From Pseudomonas frederiksbergensis (lineage in GTDB: Bacteria > Pseudomonadota > Gammaproteobacteria > Pseudomonadales > Pseudomonadaceae): 64,000 nucleotides of DNA. The DNA is taken from NCBI RefSeq assembly GCF_017114915.1, contig NZ_JAAUOE010000012.1, forward strand, positions 1 to 64,000, written 5' to 3'. This document shows, piece after piece, positions 18,464-26,159 of the stretch. The notes under the pieces were generated by a model. The model was not told where the DNA came from and ran no database searches. It saw only the letters and a list, made by a program, of their open reading frames with translations. Numbering within the stretch: position 1 is the first letter of the stretch; the number at the start of each line of letters is the position of its first letter. A program made the position numbers and the translations under genes.

Positions 18464-18550
18464 TAAGCGAACGAATGAAAAAATGAGAAAGAAAAGGGAC
18501 AGAAGAATCGGCAGAGTGAACTGACGGGGATCTTCAACAGGAGATTTGGC

Positions 18551-19132
18551 ATGACTGAAATACACAAGGTTGGTCGTTACTCTGGCGGCGATGTGGCAAT
18601 GACAGGGGCAAATCCTCTATACGCCACCTGGCTGGCGGCCAACCATGCCACAAACGGCGGGACCATTCCCGACCTGGCCAGTATTTGTCATGAGTCCTCT
18701 TCAGCTCGCCGCGCCCAGGCCGGTTCGGGAGCGTCCCATGGAACCTGTTTCGCCGTGGTCGAACATTTCGATGCCTCACGTGGCGTACTGATGTACAAAT
18801 TCGGCGACAGCGCATTAAAGCTGGACCTCCTCGGAAACTACACCACCACGACCAAGAAGGTCGTCACGACCCTGCGCGGGCACGCGGAGATCAGTGCGTT
18901 GGTCCAGGCGATCAATAGCGTCGTCCTTCCGGATGGTGATTACAGCAACTTCGTCACCCGTATCTATATCGAACTAAGCCCCTGCCCTCTTTGTGCACCG
19001 CAACTCGGCCCCTATGTCGGTAATTCGGTATTGATGTACAGCTACGTCTATGGAAATGAGAGAGAGATGGATGGGTGGGTCAGTGATAACCAGGCTGCAA
19101 TCCATGAAAGAGGTGGCACGTTCAGGTGGTAA
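18551..19132 (+). CDS. Cytidine-deaminase-fold protein, putative T6SS effector
   Basis: This 193-residue protein carries the zinc-deaminase signature: H111-A-E113 followed by P144-C145-P-L-C148. In this superfamily the His and two Cys bind zinc and the Glu is the proton shuttle. The segments around it (TLRGHAEISALVQAINSV and RIYIELSPCPLC) match the helix-strand-helix core. Many bacterial polymorphic and T6SS toxins use this fold to deaminate DNA, RNA or nucleotides. The N-terminal 100 residues are not recognised and there is no signal peptide. Start has GGAG 8 bases upstream. It lies 33 bp before vgrG in a lower-GC insert, so delivery on that VgrG is a reasonable inference. A housekeeping nucleoside deaminase is less likely given context and sequence. 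Confidence 0.75.
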   Translation: MTEIHKVGRYSGGDVAMTGANPLYATWLAANHATNGGTIPDLASICHESSSARRAQAGSGASHGTCFAVVEHFDASRGVLMYKFGDSALKLDLLGNYTTTTKKVVTTLRGHAEISALVQAINSVVLPDGDYSNFVTRIYIELSPCPLCAPQLGPYVGNSVLMYSYVYGNEREMDGWVSDNQAAIHERGGTFRW

Positions 19133-19165
19133 GCCTTCCCCTTATCCACCCACTGAGGCCATTCA

Positions 19166-21175
19166 ATGCCCCGCACCACCGACAGCAATACCAGCCTTTC
19201 CCTCACCGCCGCCTCGCTGTCGGCGCTTTACCCTGAGTCGCTGTCCGGCGACGAAGCACTCAATGCGCTGGGCACGCAAACCCTCAACGGTCTCAACGAT
19301 GGCACTTCACTGACCCTGACCACCGCCGTCGCCACCCACGTCACCACCACCCTGCACAACGACGCCCTGACCCGTCCGATGGACGCGCTGGTCGCCGAAA
19401 TCCGCCAGCTGCCCGCCGACGCGACCGCCGAGCGTTATCAACTTGTTCTAAGGCCATGGCTCTGGTGGCTGACCCTGGCCAGCAACAACCGCGTGTTCCA
19501 GAACCTCAGCACTTCAGACATCGTCACCACCATTTTCAAGGCCCACGCCTTCACCGACTTCAAACTCTCACTCACCGGCAGTTACACCCCGCGCGAGTAC
19601 TGCGTGCAGTACGGCGAAACCGATTTCGCGTTTGTTTCGCGATTGCTGGAGGAGGAAGGGATTTTCTGGTTTTTCACCCACGAGGACGGCAAGCACACGC
19701 TGGTGCTGGGTGACAGTAACGATGCGTTCGTGCCGATCCCCAATGGCCCCAAGGTGAGCTATCTCGGTCAGCAGTTGGGCGAACGTGAACTGCATGGCAT
19801 TCGCTCCGGACAGGTCTGCGTGCAGGCGGTGGCCGGGGTGTATCGGGCGACGGATTACGAGTTCACCACCCCGACCACTTCACTCTACGGCCAGGCCGAA
19901 GCAGTGGCCGGGCCGCGTTCAATGTACGAGCATCCGGGCGGCTATAACGCCAAGGCTCGGGGTGATGCGTTGACCAAGCAACGGGTCGACGGGTTGCGCA
20001 GTCAGGAGAAGCGTTTCGTCGGTGAAAGTGACTGTCGCTGGTTGGTGCCGGGGCATTGGTTCACCCTTGCGGGCCATGATGATGCGAATCTGAATATCGA
20101 TTGGGTGGTGACGGCGGTCACCCACGAAGCCAGTCACGAACATTATCGCAATCGCTTTGAAGCGATTCCCAAAGCCACGCCGTTCCGCCCGGCACGGACA
20201 ACGCCCAAACCACGAATGCACACTCAGACCGCCATCGTCGTCGGCAAATCGGGCGAAGATATCTGGACCGACGAATACGGCCGGATCAAGTTGCAGTTCC
20301 CGTGGGATCGCGACGGCCAGAATGACGAAGCCAGTTCCTGCTGGGTGCGGGTGGTGTTGCCCTGGAGCGGCAAGGGTTTCGGCATGCAGTTTGTGCCACG
20401 GATCGGCCAGGAAGTGATCGTGACCTTCATTGACGGCGATCCGGACCGGCCGCTGGTGACCGGTTGCGTCTACAACGGTGACAACGCCCTGCCCTACGCA
20501 CTGCCGGCGAATCAGACCCAGTCCGGGATCAAGACCCAATCGTCCAAGGGCGGCGGTGGCTTTAACGAGTTGCGCTTCGAGGACAAGAAGGACGCCGAAG
20601 AGGTGTTTTTGCAGGCGCAGAAAGATCTGAAGATCAACGTGCTCAACGACACCACCGCCACTGTCGGCCACGACGAAACCCTGACGGTGCAGAACGCCCG
20701 CACGCGCACGGTGAAAGAAGGCGACGAGACCGTAACCCTGGAAAAAGGTAAACGCAGCGTGACCATCCAGACCGGCAGCGACAATCTCGATGTGAAGGAC
20801 AGCCGCACGGTGACCGTGGGCGCTGACCAGACCCACAGCACCGGTGGCAATTACACGCACAAGGTCACCGGCGATTACAGCCTGACGGTGGACGGCAACC
20901 TGACCATCAAGGTGACCGGCACCCTGACCCTGCAAAGCGGTGGCAGTTTCACGATCAAGAGTGGTGCGGATCTGGCGGCCGAGGCCAGTACTTCGATCAG
21001 TCAGAAGGCCGGTACGTCCCTGAGCAATCAGGCCGGCACCTCGCTGGAGAACAAGGCCGGCACGACCATGACCAACGATGCCGGAATCAGCCTGACCAAC
21101 AAGGGCGCCGCTTCGCAGACCGTGGATGGCGGCGGCATGTTGACCATCAAGGGTGGTCTGGTGCAGGTCAACTGA
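19166..21175 (+). CDS. vgrG: T6SS spike protein VgrG (TssI)
   Basis: VgrG forms the trimeric spike at the tip of the Hcp tube. The 669 residues contain the gp27-like N-terminal region (YQLVLRPWLWWLTLASNNRVFQ, then the family motif REYCVQYGETDFAFVSRLLEEEGI), the gp5-like OB-fold (QFPWDRDGQNDEASSCWVRV, PRIGQEVIVTFIDGDPDRPLVTG), and a C-terminal beta-helical needle built from repeated T/V/G-rich units. The final stretch has short repeats of the form KAGTSLxN. There is no enzymatic extension, so cargo must be carried non-covalently. It sits 33 bp after the deaminase-like gene and 12 bp before the MORN-repeat gene. Confidence 0.96.
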   Translation: MPRTTDSNTSLSLTAASLSALYPESLSGDEALNALGTQTLNGLNDGTSLTLTTAVATHVTTTLHNDALTRPMDALVAEIRQLPADATAERYQLVLRPWLWWLTLASNNRVFQNLSTSDIVTTIFKAHAFTDFKLSLTGSYTPREYCVQYGETDFAFVSRLLEEEGIFWFFTHEDGKHTLVLGDSNDAFVPIPNGPKVSYLGQQLGERELHGIRSGQVCVQAVAGVYRATDYEFTTPTTSLYGQAEAVAGPRSMYEHPGGYNAKARGDALTKQRVDGLRSQEKRFVGESDCRWLVPGHWFTLAGHDDANLNIDWVVTAVTHEASHEHYRNRFEAIPKATPFRPARTTPKPRMHTQTAIVVGKSGEDIWTDEYGRIKLQFPWDRDGQNDEASSCWVRVVLPWSGKGFGMQFVPRIGQEVIVTFIDGDPDRPLVTGCVYNGDNALPYALPANQTQSGIKTQSSKGGGGFNELRFEDKKDAEEVFLQAQKDLKINVLNDTTATVGHDETLTVQNARTRTVKEGDETVTLEKGKRSVTIQTGSDNLDVKDSRTVTVGADQTHSTGGNYTHKVTGDYSLTVDGNLTIKVTGTLTLQSGGSFTIKSGADLAAEASTSISQKAGTSLSNQAGTSLENKAGTTMTNDAGISLTNKGAASQTVDGGGMLTIKGGLVQVN

Positions 21176-21187
21176 TGAGGAGATCCC

Positions 21188-21730
21188 ATGGCCATCACGC
21201 CGCTGAACGTGCAGCAGAACGATAAACAGCTCAAAGGCCGCTTGCTCGATGGCCAGCTCGACGGTGCGCTGAACATCAAGGATGACGGCCGCGCACAAGC
21301 CGATTTGCACTACAGCCAGGGCGAGCTGCAAGGCACCACGCTGCTCTACCACCCCAATGGCAAGGTCTCGGCGCAGCTGCCGTTTGTCCGTGACAAATTG
21401 CAGGGGATCGCCAGTTTCCATGCCCCCGAAGGTTGGCTGCAGCGCAAGGCGACTTACCGCCGAGGGCTGCTGCATGGGGAGGCGTTCAATTACTTTCCCG
21501 ACGGGCAACTGGCGGAAGTCGAGTTCTACCGCGATGGGGTGCGCGAGGGGCGCTATCAGCGCTTTCATCCCAATGGCAAACCGGCGGTCGAAGCCCGTTA
21601 TCTGAATGGTCAGTTGCTGGAGCCGGAACAGGGTTTCGCCGCCGACGGGCGACCACTGGATGCCGATGGCAAACCGATCTCAAGGGTGCGCTGGTGGTTC
21701 AGGCGCTGGAGTGATCCCGAGCAGGCCTAA
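21188..21730 (+). CDS. MORN-repeat protein of the YwqK antitoxin type
   Basis: This 180-residue protein contains several MORN-like repeats of the form 'YHPNGKV.AQL.F..DKLQG', 'Y..GLLHGEAFNYFPDGQLAEVEF' and 'RYQRFHPNGKPAVEARYLNGQL', between about residues 30 and 145. MORN proteins of this type are annotated as YwqK-family antitoxins; YwqK partners the deaminase toxin YwqJ in Bacillus, and such genes often sit next to vgrG in Pseudomonas. Here it follows vgrG by 12 bp, with a deaminase-like gene just before vgrG. An immunity role is inferred, not shown. Start is after GAGGAG. Confidence 0.82.
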   Translation: MAITPLNVQQNDKQLKGRLLDGQLDGALNIKDDGRAQADLHYSQGELQGTTLLYHPNGKVSAQLPFVRDKLQGIASFHAPEGWLQRKATYRRGLLHGEAFNYFPDGQLAEVEFYRDGVREGRYQRFHPNGKPAVEARYLNGQLLEPEQGFAADGRPLDADGKPISRVRWWFRRWSDPEQA

Positions 21731-21735
21731 ACTAT

Positions 21736-21866
21736 GTAGCAGCTGGCGAAGCCTGCGTTCGGCGGCGCAGCCGTCGCAAACCCTGAATGCGGGGTATTCC
21801 TGGCACACCGAGGTGGCTGATTTCACGACGGCTTCGCCGCCGAACGCAGGCTTCGCCAGCGGCTAC
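21736..21866. repeat. REP-type inverted repeat between MORN gene and DUF4280 gene
   Basis: Arms at 21736-21775 and 21827-21866 pair over 40 bp with two mismatches (core GCTGGCGAAGCCTGCGTTCG). It lies between two convergent genes, where it may end transcription from both sides. Confidence 0.85.
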
Positions 21867-21879
21867 AAGGTTGTGGGCG

Positions 21880-22275
21880 TCAGGGAATCAGCATCTGCAT
21901 CTGCCCCGGCATGACGATCTTGATCACCCCGGCCCAGTTGCACATCAAGGTGCTGTTGGCGTCGATGGCCGGCATGCCGCCCAGCAGCAGGGTCGGCGCG
22001 CCGCCGGGGATCCAGGGGGTGGCGGTGGCCGGGATGCATGGCATTGGGGTAAGCACACCCAGCGCTGCGGCGGTGGCGGCCGCGACCATCGGGTTGGCCA
22101 TGCTCATGCACGTGCCGAACGGCATGACGTTCACCAGCGGGATGTGGTCCATGATGTTCGCCGCCGGCATACCTGCGGTCATCGTGCGATTCACCGGCAG
22201 CACGTTGAGAACCGCCGGCGCCGCGCCGAAACTGCATTGCAGGGTCGCGGTGGCGCAAACTTGCGGACAGCCCAT
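21880..22275 (-). CDS. DUF4280 (PAAR-like) T6SS protein
   Basis: This 131-residue protein matches the DUF4280 pattern: MGCPQVCATATLQCSFG at the start, NVLPVNRTMTAGMPAANI, HIPLVNVMPFGTCMSMANP, ALGVLTPMPCIP, and CNWAGVIKI near the end. The family is PAAR-like and is thought to cap VgrG spikes or adapt effectors to them. The start at 22275 follows a GGAAGGAGAATCGAC site; the open frame extends further upstream but without conserved residues. It is convergent with the vgrG-MORN pair, so it is expressed separately. No toxin extension is present. Confidence 0.85.
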   Translation of the reverse strand: MGCPQVCATATLQCSFGAAPAVLNVLPVNRTMTAGMPAANIMDHIPLVNVMPFGTCMSMANPMVAAATAAALGVLTPMPCIPATATPWIPGGAPTLLLGGMPAIDANSTLMCNWAGVIKIVMPGQMQMLIP

Positions 22276-22463
22276 GTCGATTCTCCTTCCTGGAATCCCT
22301 ACCCCCTGAACCATAGTCCGCCGAGCCTGTTCGCGCACATCAGGAACGCTGATTATCCGGCAACACGCTAACCTATAAGACCGTGCCGCGCTTGTGGCCA
22401 CCCCGGCGCGCCATTAGATTAGCCAATGATGTCTGGCCTCCAAAATAAGCAGAAGGGATAAGC

Positions 22464-23531
22464 ATGGCGCTTACTGACCAGTCCACCCGTATCCGCTCCG
22501 GCGAAGAACTCGATGCCAGTCTGATCGATCCGTACCTCAAGGCGCACATTCCGGGCCTGAGCGGCTTGCCGACAATCAGCCAGTTTCCGGGCGGTGCGTC
22601 GAACCTGACTTACCTGCTGGAATACCCCGAACAGGAATTCGTCCTGCGTCGGCCGCCATTCGGTCACAAGGCCAAGTCGGCCCACGACATGGGCCGCGAA
22701 TTCCGCATCCTCAATCAACTTCGGGACGGTTTTCCCTATTGCCCCAAAGCCTACGTGCACTGCACCGACGAGTCGGTGATCGGTGCCGAGTTCTACGTGA
22801 TGGAGCGGGTCAAGGGCATCATCCTGCGCGCCGAACTGCCACCGGAACTGGGCCTTGATTCAGCGAAGACCGAAACCCTGTGCAAGAGCTTCATCGACAA
22901 GTTCGTCGAACTGCACCGGGTCGACTACAAGGCCTATGGCCTGGGCGACCTCGGCAAACCCGAAGGGTATGTCGCGCGGCAAATCAAAGGCTGGAGCGAG
23001 CGCTACGAAAAAGCCCTGACCCCGGACGCGCCGAAGTGGGAAGCGGTGAAGGCCTGGCTCAACGACAAGATGCCGGCCGATCACCCGACGTCGAGCATCG
23101 TCCACAACGACTACCGCTTCGACAACGTGATCCTCGACCCGAACAACCCGATGCAGATCATCGGCGTGCTGGATTGGGAGTTGACCACCCTCGGCGACCC
23201 GCTGATGGACCTGGGCAATACCCTCGCCTACTGGATCGAAGCCGACGACCCGGCGCCGGTGCAACTGATGCGTCGCCAGCCAAGCCACGCCCCCGGCATG
23301 CTCACCCGCCGCGAGTTCGTCGATTACTACGCCGAGCGCGCCGGCATCCAGATCGACAATTTCGACTTCTACTACACCTACGGCCTGTTCCGTCTGGCCG
23401 GTATCGTGCAGCAGATCTACTACCGCTTCTTCCATGGCCAGACCCAGGACAAGCGCTTCGCGCAGTTCATTCACATGAACAAACTGCTGGAGCAGATGAG
23501 CTTGCAGGTCATCCAGAAATCCAGCCTCTGA
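22464..23531 (+). CDS. Phosphotransferase family protein (APH/ACAD10-like)
   Basis: This 355-residue protein belongs to the aminoglycoside-phosphotransferase-like kinases related to the N-terminal part of ACAD10/11. Kinase-like features are present: the nucleotide loop GGASNLTYLLEY, the lysine in FVLRRPP, the catalytic loop VHNDYRFDNVILD and the metal site GVLDWELTTLGDPLMDLG. In Pseudomonas such genes are usually next to SDR and acyl-CoA dehydrogenase genes and are linked to phosphorylation of hydroxylated fatty acyl substrates. An SDR gene follows 39 bp downstream, suggesting an operon. The exact substrate is not known from sequence. It is not an antibiotic-resistance gene by context. Confidence 0.88.
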   Translation: MALTDQSTRIRSGEELDASLIDPYLKAHIPGLSGLPTISQFPGGASNLTYLLEYPEQEFVLRRPPFGHKAKSAHDMGREFRILNQLRDGFPYCPKAYVHCTDESVIGAEFYVMERVKGIILRAELPPELGLDSAKTETLCKSFIDKFVELHRVDYKAYGLGDLGKPEGYVARQIKGWSERYEKALTPDAPKWEAVKAWLNDKMPADHPTSSIVHNDYRFDNVILDPNNPMQIIGVLDWELTTLGDPLMDLGNTLAYWIEADDPAPVQLMRRQPSHAPGMLTRREFVDYYAERAGIQIDNFDFYYTYGLFRLAGIVQQIYYRFFHGQTQDKRFAQFIHMNKLLEQMSLQVIQKSSL

Positions 23532-23570
23532 TCGCGGCTCTCTGATCGGGCCTCATAACAAGGAAAAATC

Positions 23571-24338
23571 ATGTCCAAGACTCAGTTGTTCGACCTCGAC
23601 GGCAAGATCGCTTTCGTCTCCGGCGCCAGCCGCGGCATCGGTGAAGCCATCGCCAAACTGCTGGCGCAACAAGGTGCCCACGTCATCGTTTCGAGCCGCA
23701 AGCTCGACGGTTGCCAGCACGTCGCCGACGCGATCATCGCCGCCGGCGGCAAGGCCACCGCCATTGCCTGCCACATCGGTGAGATGGAACAGATCACCCA
23801 GGTCTTCGCCGCCATCCGCGAACAATTCGGACGACTGGACATCCTGGTCAACAACGCCGCGACCAACCCACAGTTCTGCAACGTCCTGGACACCGACCTC
23901 AGCGCCTTCCAGAAAACCGTCGACGTGAACATTCGCGGCTACTTCTTCATGTCGGTGGAAGCCGGCAAGCTGATGCGCGAACACGGCGGCGGCAGCATCA
24001 TCAACGTCGCCTCGATCAACGGCATCTCGCCGGGGATCTTTCAGGGCATCTACTCGGTGACCAAGGCGGCGGTGATCAACATGACCAAGGTGTTCGCCAA
24101 GGAATGCGCGCAATTCGGCATTCGTTGCAACGCTCTGCTGCCGGGTCTGACGGATACCAAGTTTGCTTCGGCGCTGGTGAAGAACGAAGCGATTCTGAAC
24201 ACCGCGTTGCAGCAGATTCCGCTCAAGCGCGTGGCGGACCCGAGTGAAATGGCCGGGGCGGTGTTGTATCTGGCCAGTGATGCGTCGAGCTACACGACCG
24301 GGGTTTCGCTGAACGTGGATGGCGGGTTCCTGTCCTGA
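23571..24338 (+). CDS. SDR family NAD(P)-dependent oxidoreductase
   Basis: This 255-residue classical short-chain dehydrogenase/reductase has the cofactor motif GASRGIGEAIA near residue 18, NNAAT near residue 103, the catalytic Ser in NVASING and the YxxxK motif (YSVTKAAVI) in the second half. The C-terminal RVADPSEMAGAVLYLASDASSYTTGVSLNVDGG is typical of FabG-like SDRs. It starts after AAGGAAAAATC and probably forms an operon with the upstream phosphotransferase gene, acting on the same, likely acyl, substrate. A clear rho-independent terminator follows. Confidence 0.92.
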   Translation: MSKTQLFDLDGKIAFVSGASRGIGEAIAKLLAQQGAHVIVSSRKLDGCQHVADAIIAAGGKATAIACHIGEMEQITQVFAAIREQFGRLDILVNNAATNPQFCNVLDTDLSAFQKTVDVNIRGYFFMSVEAGKLMREHGGGSIINVASINGISPGIFQGIYSVTKAAVINMTKVFAKECAQFGIRCNALLPGLTDTKFASALVKNEAILNTALQQIPLKRVADPSEMAGAVLYLASDASSYTTGVSLNVDGGFLS

Positions 24339-24358
24339 TTCGGTTCTGCGAATGAATC

Positions 24359-24384
24359 AAAGGCAGCCTCAGGGCTGCCTTTTT
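24359..24384 (+). terminator. Rho-independent terminator after the SDR gene
   Basis: A 10-bp stem AAAGGCAGCC / GGCTGCCTTT with loop TCAG is followed by Ts, 21 bp after the stop codon of the SDR gene. Confidence 0.9.
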
Positions 24385-24403
24385 AGATTTCAGTACTCAC
24401 CAC

Positions 24404-24514
24404 TGATCGTTCCCACGCTCTGCGTGGGAATGCCTCACCGGACGCTCTGCGTCCGCTTTTTTGGGACGCGGAGCGTCCCTGGCTGCATTTCCACGCGGAG
24501 CGTGGGAACGATCA
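24404..24514. repeat. GATCGTTCCCACGC nested-palindrome element, copy 1
   Basis: An outer pair (GATCGTTCCCACGCTCTGCG ... CGTGGGAACGATCA) encloses an inner pair (GGACGCTCTGCGTCC ... GGGACGCGGAGCGTCCC). The same architecture occurs seven times in this window. Confidence 0.9.
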
Positions 24515-24520
24515 GAAAAG

Positions 24521-24567
24521 GGAATATTTATTCCATACAATTGCATTATGAGAATTTATATTCCATA
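24521..24567 (+). promoter_or_regulatory. Direct-repeat operator candidate upstream of the Gfo/Idh/MocA gene
   Basis: Two 17-bp boxes, GGAATATTTATTCCATA (24521-24537) and AGAATTTATATTCCATA (24551-24567), match at 14 positions and start exactly 30 bp apart. The first contains the dyad GGAATA-TT-TATTCC. They lie 41 bp upstream of the next start codon. Confidence 0.55.
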
Positions 24568-24607
24568 AATAGCCCTCCTGAAAACAAAAACCAAAAGGAC
24601 CCCGGCT

Positions 24608-25723
24608 ATGCGCGAACTCGGTATCGGACTCATCGGCACAGGTTTCATGGGCCGCGCCCACGCCTTGGCGTTTCGCAATGTCAGCGCCGTTTTTGAATTG
24701 CCGCTGAAGCTCAAACTCGCCGCCCTGGCCGATGCTGATCCGCAGCGCGCCCGCCATTGCGCCGATGCCTGGGGCTTCGAGACAGCGCACAGTGATTGGC
24801 AACAGCTGATCGATGACCCCAAGGTCAACCTGATCGCCATTACCACCCCCAACCATCTGCACTACCCCATGGCCATGGCTGCCATCGCCGCCGGCAAACC
24901 GGTGTACTGCGAAAAGCCGCTGGCGGTGAACCTCGAACAGGCCAGCGCCATGCGTCTTGCCGCCAAAGCCGCGGGCGTGGTGACGCGGGTCGGTTACAAC
25001 TATCAACACAACCCGATCATCGGCCTGGCTCGGGATTTGATTCAAAACGGCGCGCTGGGACAGGTCATCAGTTTCCAGGGCGAATTCAGCGAAGACTTCA
25101 TGGCCGATCCGGTTTCACCCTGGTCCTGGCGCTGCGACGCCAATTACGCCGGTGGTGCCTTGGCGGATCTGGGCAGTCACTTGCTGGCCATGGCCCGTTA
25201 TCTGCTGGGCGATGTCCAGGCGGTGAGCGCCGACACCCAGACCGTGCATGCGCAACGTCCCGTGACGGTGGGTGGCCAGGAACGACGTGAGGTCGCAGTC
25301 GACGATCAGGTCCACGCGTTGCTGCGCTTCGCCAACGGCGCGCGAGGGACGTTCAGCAGCAGCTGGCTCAAACACGGTTACAAGAATCACCTGCGTTTTG
25401 AAATCAGTGGCACCCAAGGCACCCTGGCGTTCGATCAGGAACGCTTGAATGAACTGCGGCTGTATCGCACCGGGCAAGGCGGCTTCCAGCGATTGCTGGC
25501 GGGGCCGGACTTGCCGGGCTATGCCGCTTTCAGCCCGGCACCGGGGCACCAGTTGGGTTACAACGAACTCAAGACCCTTGAGGTGCATGAGCTGGTGATG
25601 GCGCTGGCCGGCCTCGGTCAGGACGGGACTGATTTCGAGCAGGCATGGGAAGTCGAACGCCTGGCGACGGCGATTCGTCTGGCGGCACGGGAGTCGCGGT
25701 GGGTCAGGATCGAGGAAGTCTGA
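24608..25723 (+). CDS. Gfo/Idh/MocA family oxidoreductase
   Basis: This 371-residue protein is a sugar/inositol-type NAD(P)-dependent dehydrogenase. The N-terminal Rossmann motif is GLIGTGFMGRAHA (residues about 7-19). The family signature with the catalytic Lys is AGKPVYCEKPLAVNLEQA near residue 100, and the GGALADLGSHLLAMARYLLG segment carries the conserved Asp and His of the C-terminal domain. Length fits. It appears monocistronic, with a putative double operator upstream. Its sugar substrate is unknown. Confidence 0.9.
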   Translation: MRELGIGLIGTGFMGRAHALAFRNVSAVFELPLKLKLAALADADPQRARHCADAWGFETAHSDWQQLIDDPKVNLIAITTPNHLHYPMAMAAIAAGKPVYCEKPLAVNLEQASAMRLAAKAAGVVTRVGYNYQHNPIIGLARDLIQNGALGQVISFQGEFSEDFMADPVSPWSWRCDANYAGGALADLGSHLLAMARYLLGDVQAVSADTQTVHAQRPVTVGGQERREVAVDDQVHALLRFANGARGTFSSSWLKHGYKNHLRFEISGTQGTLAFDQERLNELRLYRTGQGGFQRLLAGPDLPGYAAFSPAPGHQLGYNELKTLEVHELVMALAGLGQDGTDFEQAWEVERLATAIRLAARESRWVRIEEV

Positions 25724-25786
25724 AGGCCACCTCAGACCCTACCCGCCAGTTGAACAGAGCGTCACTGGCGGCACACCCGATCCGGC

Positions 25787-25993
25787 CTACTGAGTGACGC
25801 AACGGGTCAGGGTCGTGGTCCGGGTCACCTGCCCTTCAGCCCTCATATTACCCTGCACATCGGTGCTTTCGGTGGTCGAACAGGTACGAACCGGTGGTGG
25901 TGGCGGAGCAGCCGGTGGCGGAGGCGGCGGACTGGCGCAACCGCCCAGAATCGCCGCGCAGAGTGCGAGTGACAGTGGCGAGAAAACACGCAT
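25787..25993 (-). CDS. Small proline-rich lipoprotein
   Basis: This is a short predicted lipoprotein of 68 residues if started at the ATG at 25993 (MRVFSPLSLALCAAILGGC). The lipobox is ILGGC, followed by a run of prolines with a few alanines (SPPPPPPAAPPPPP) and a short Thr-rich tail with two cysteines (RTCSTTES and LTRCVTQ). The frame is open five codons further upstream. No known domain; the proline spacer suggests a surface-reaching or periplasmic tether. It is convergent with the Gfo/Idh/MocA gene. I do not know its function. Confidence 0.72.
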   Translation of the reverse strand: MRVFSPLSLALCAAILGGCASPPPPPPAAPPPPPVRTCSTTESTDVQGNMRAEGQVTRTTTLTRCVTQ

Positions 25994-26159
25994 CTCGAAG
26001 ATCTCCACAATTGCGGCGGCACTTTGCGCGCTGCCTTGTGAAGATTACGACCGCCGAGGGCTCTGATAGTGCGAATGAATCGACTGCCGGGACCGGAAGC
26101 TCAAAAGGTCGCTTAGGGTTTGTAACGTGCGCTGATTTATTTCAGCGCGCGTCGGCATG

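Noticed and set aside
19919..21568. A 549-codon minus-strand frame opposite vgrG and the MORN gene
   Set aside because: Antisense shadow; it spans two genes and an intergenic gap and has no recognisable features.
22464..23531. Aminoglycoside resistance kinase
   Set aside because: The APH-like fold is present, but the sequence matches the ACAD10-type branch and the gene is paired with an SDR gene.
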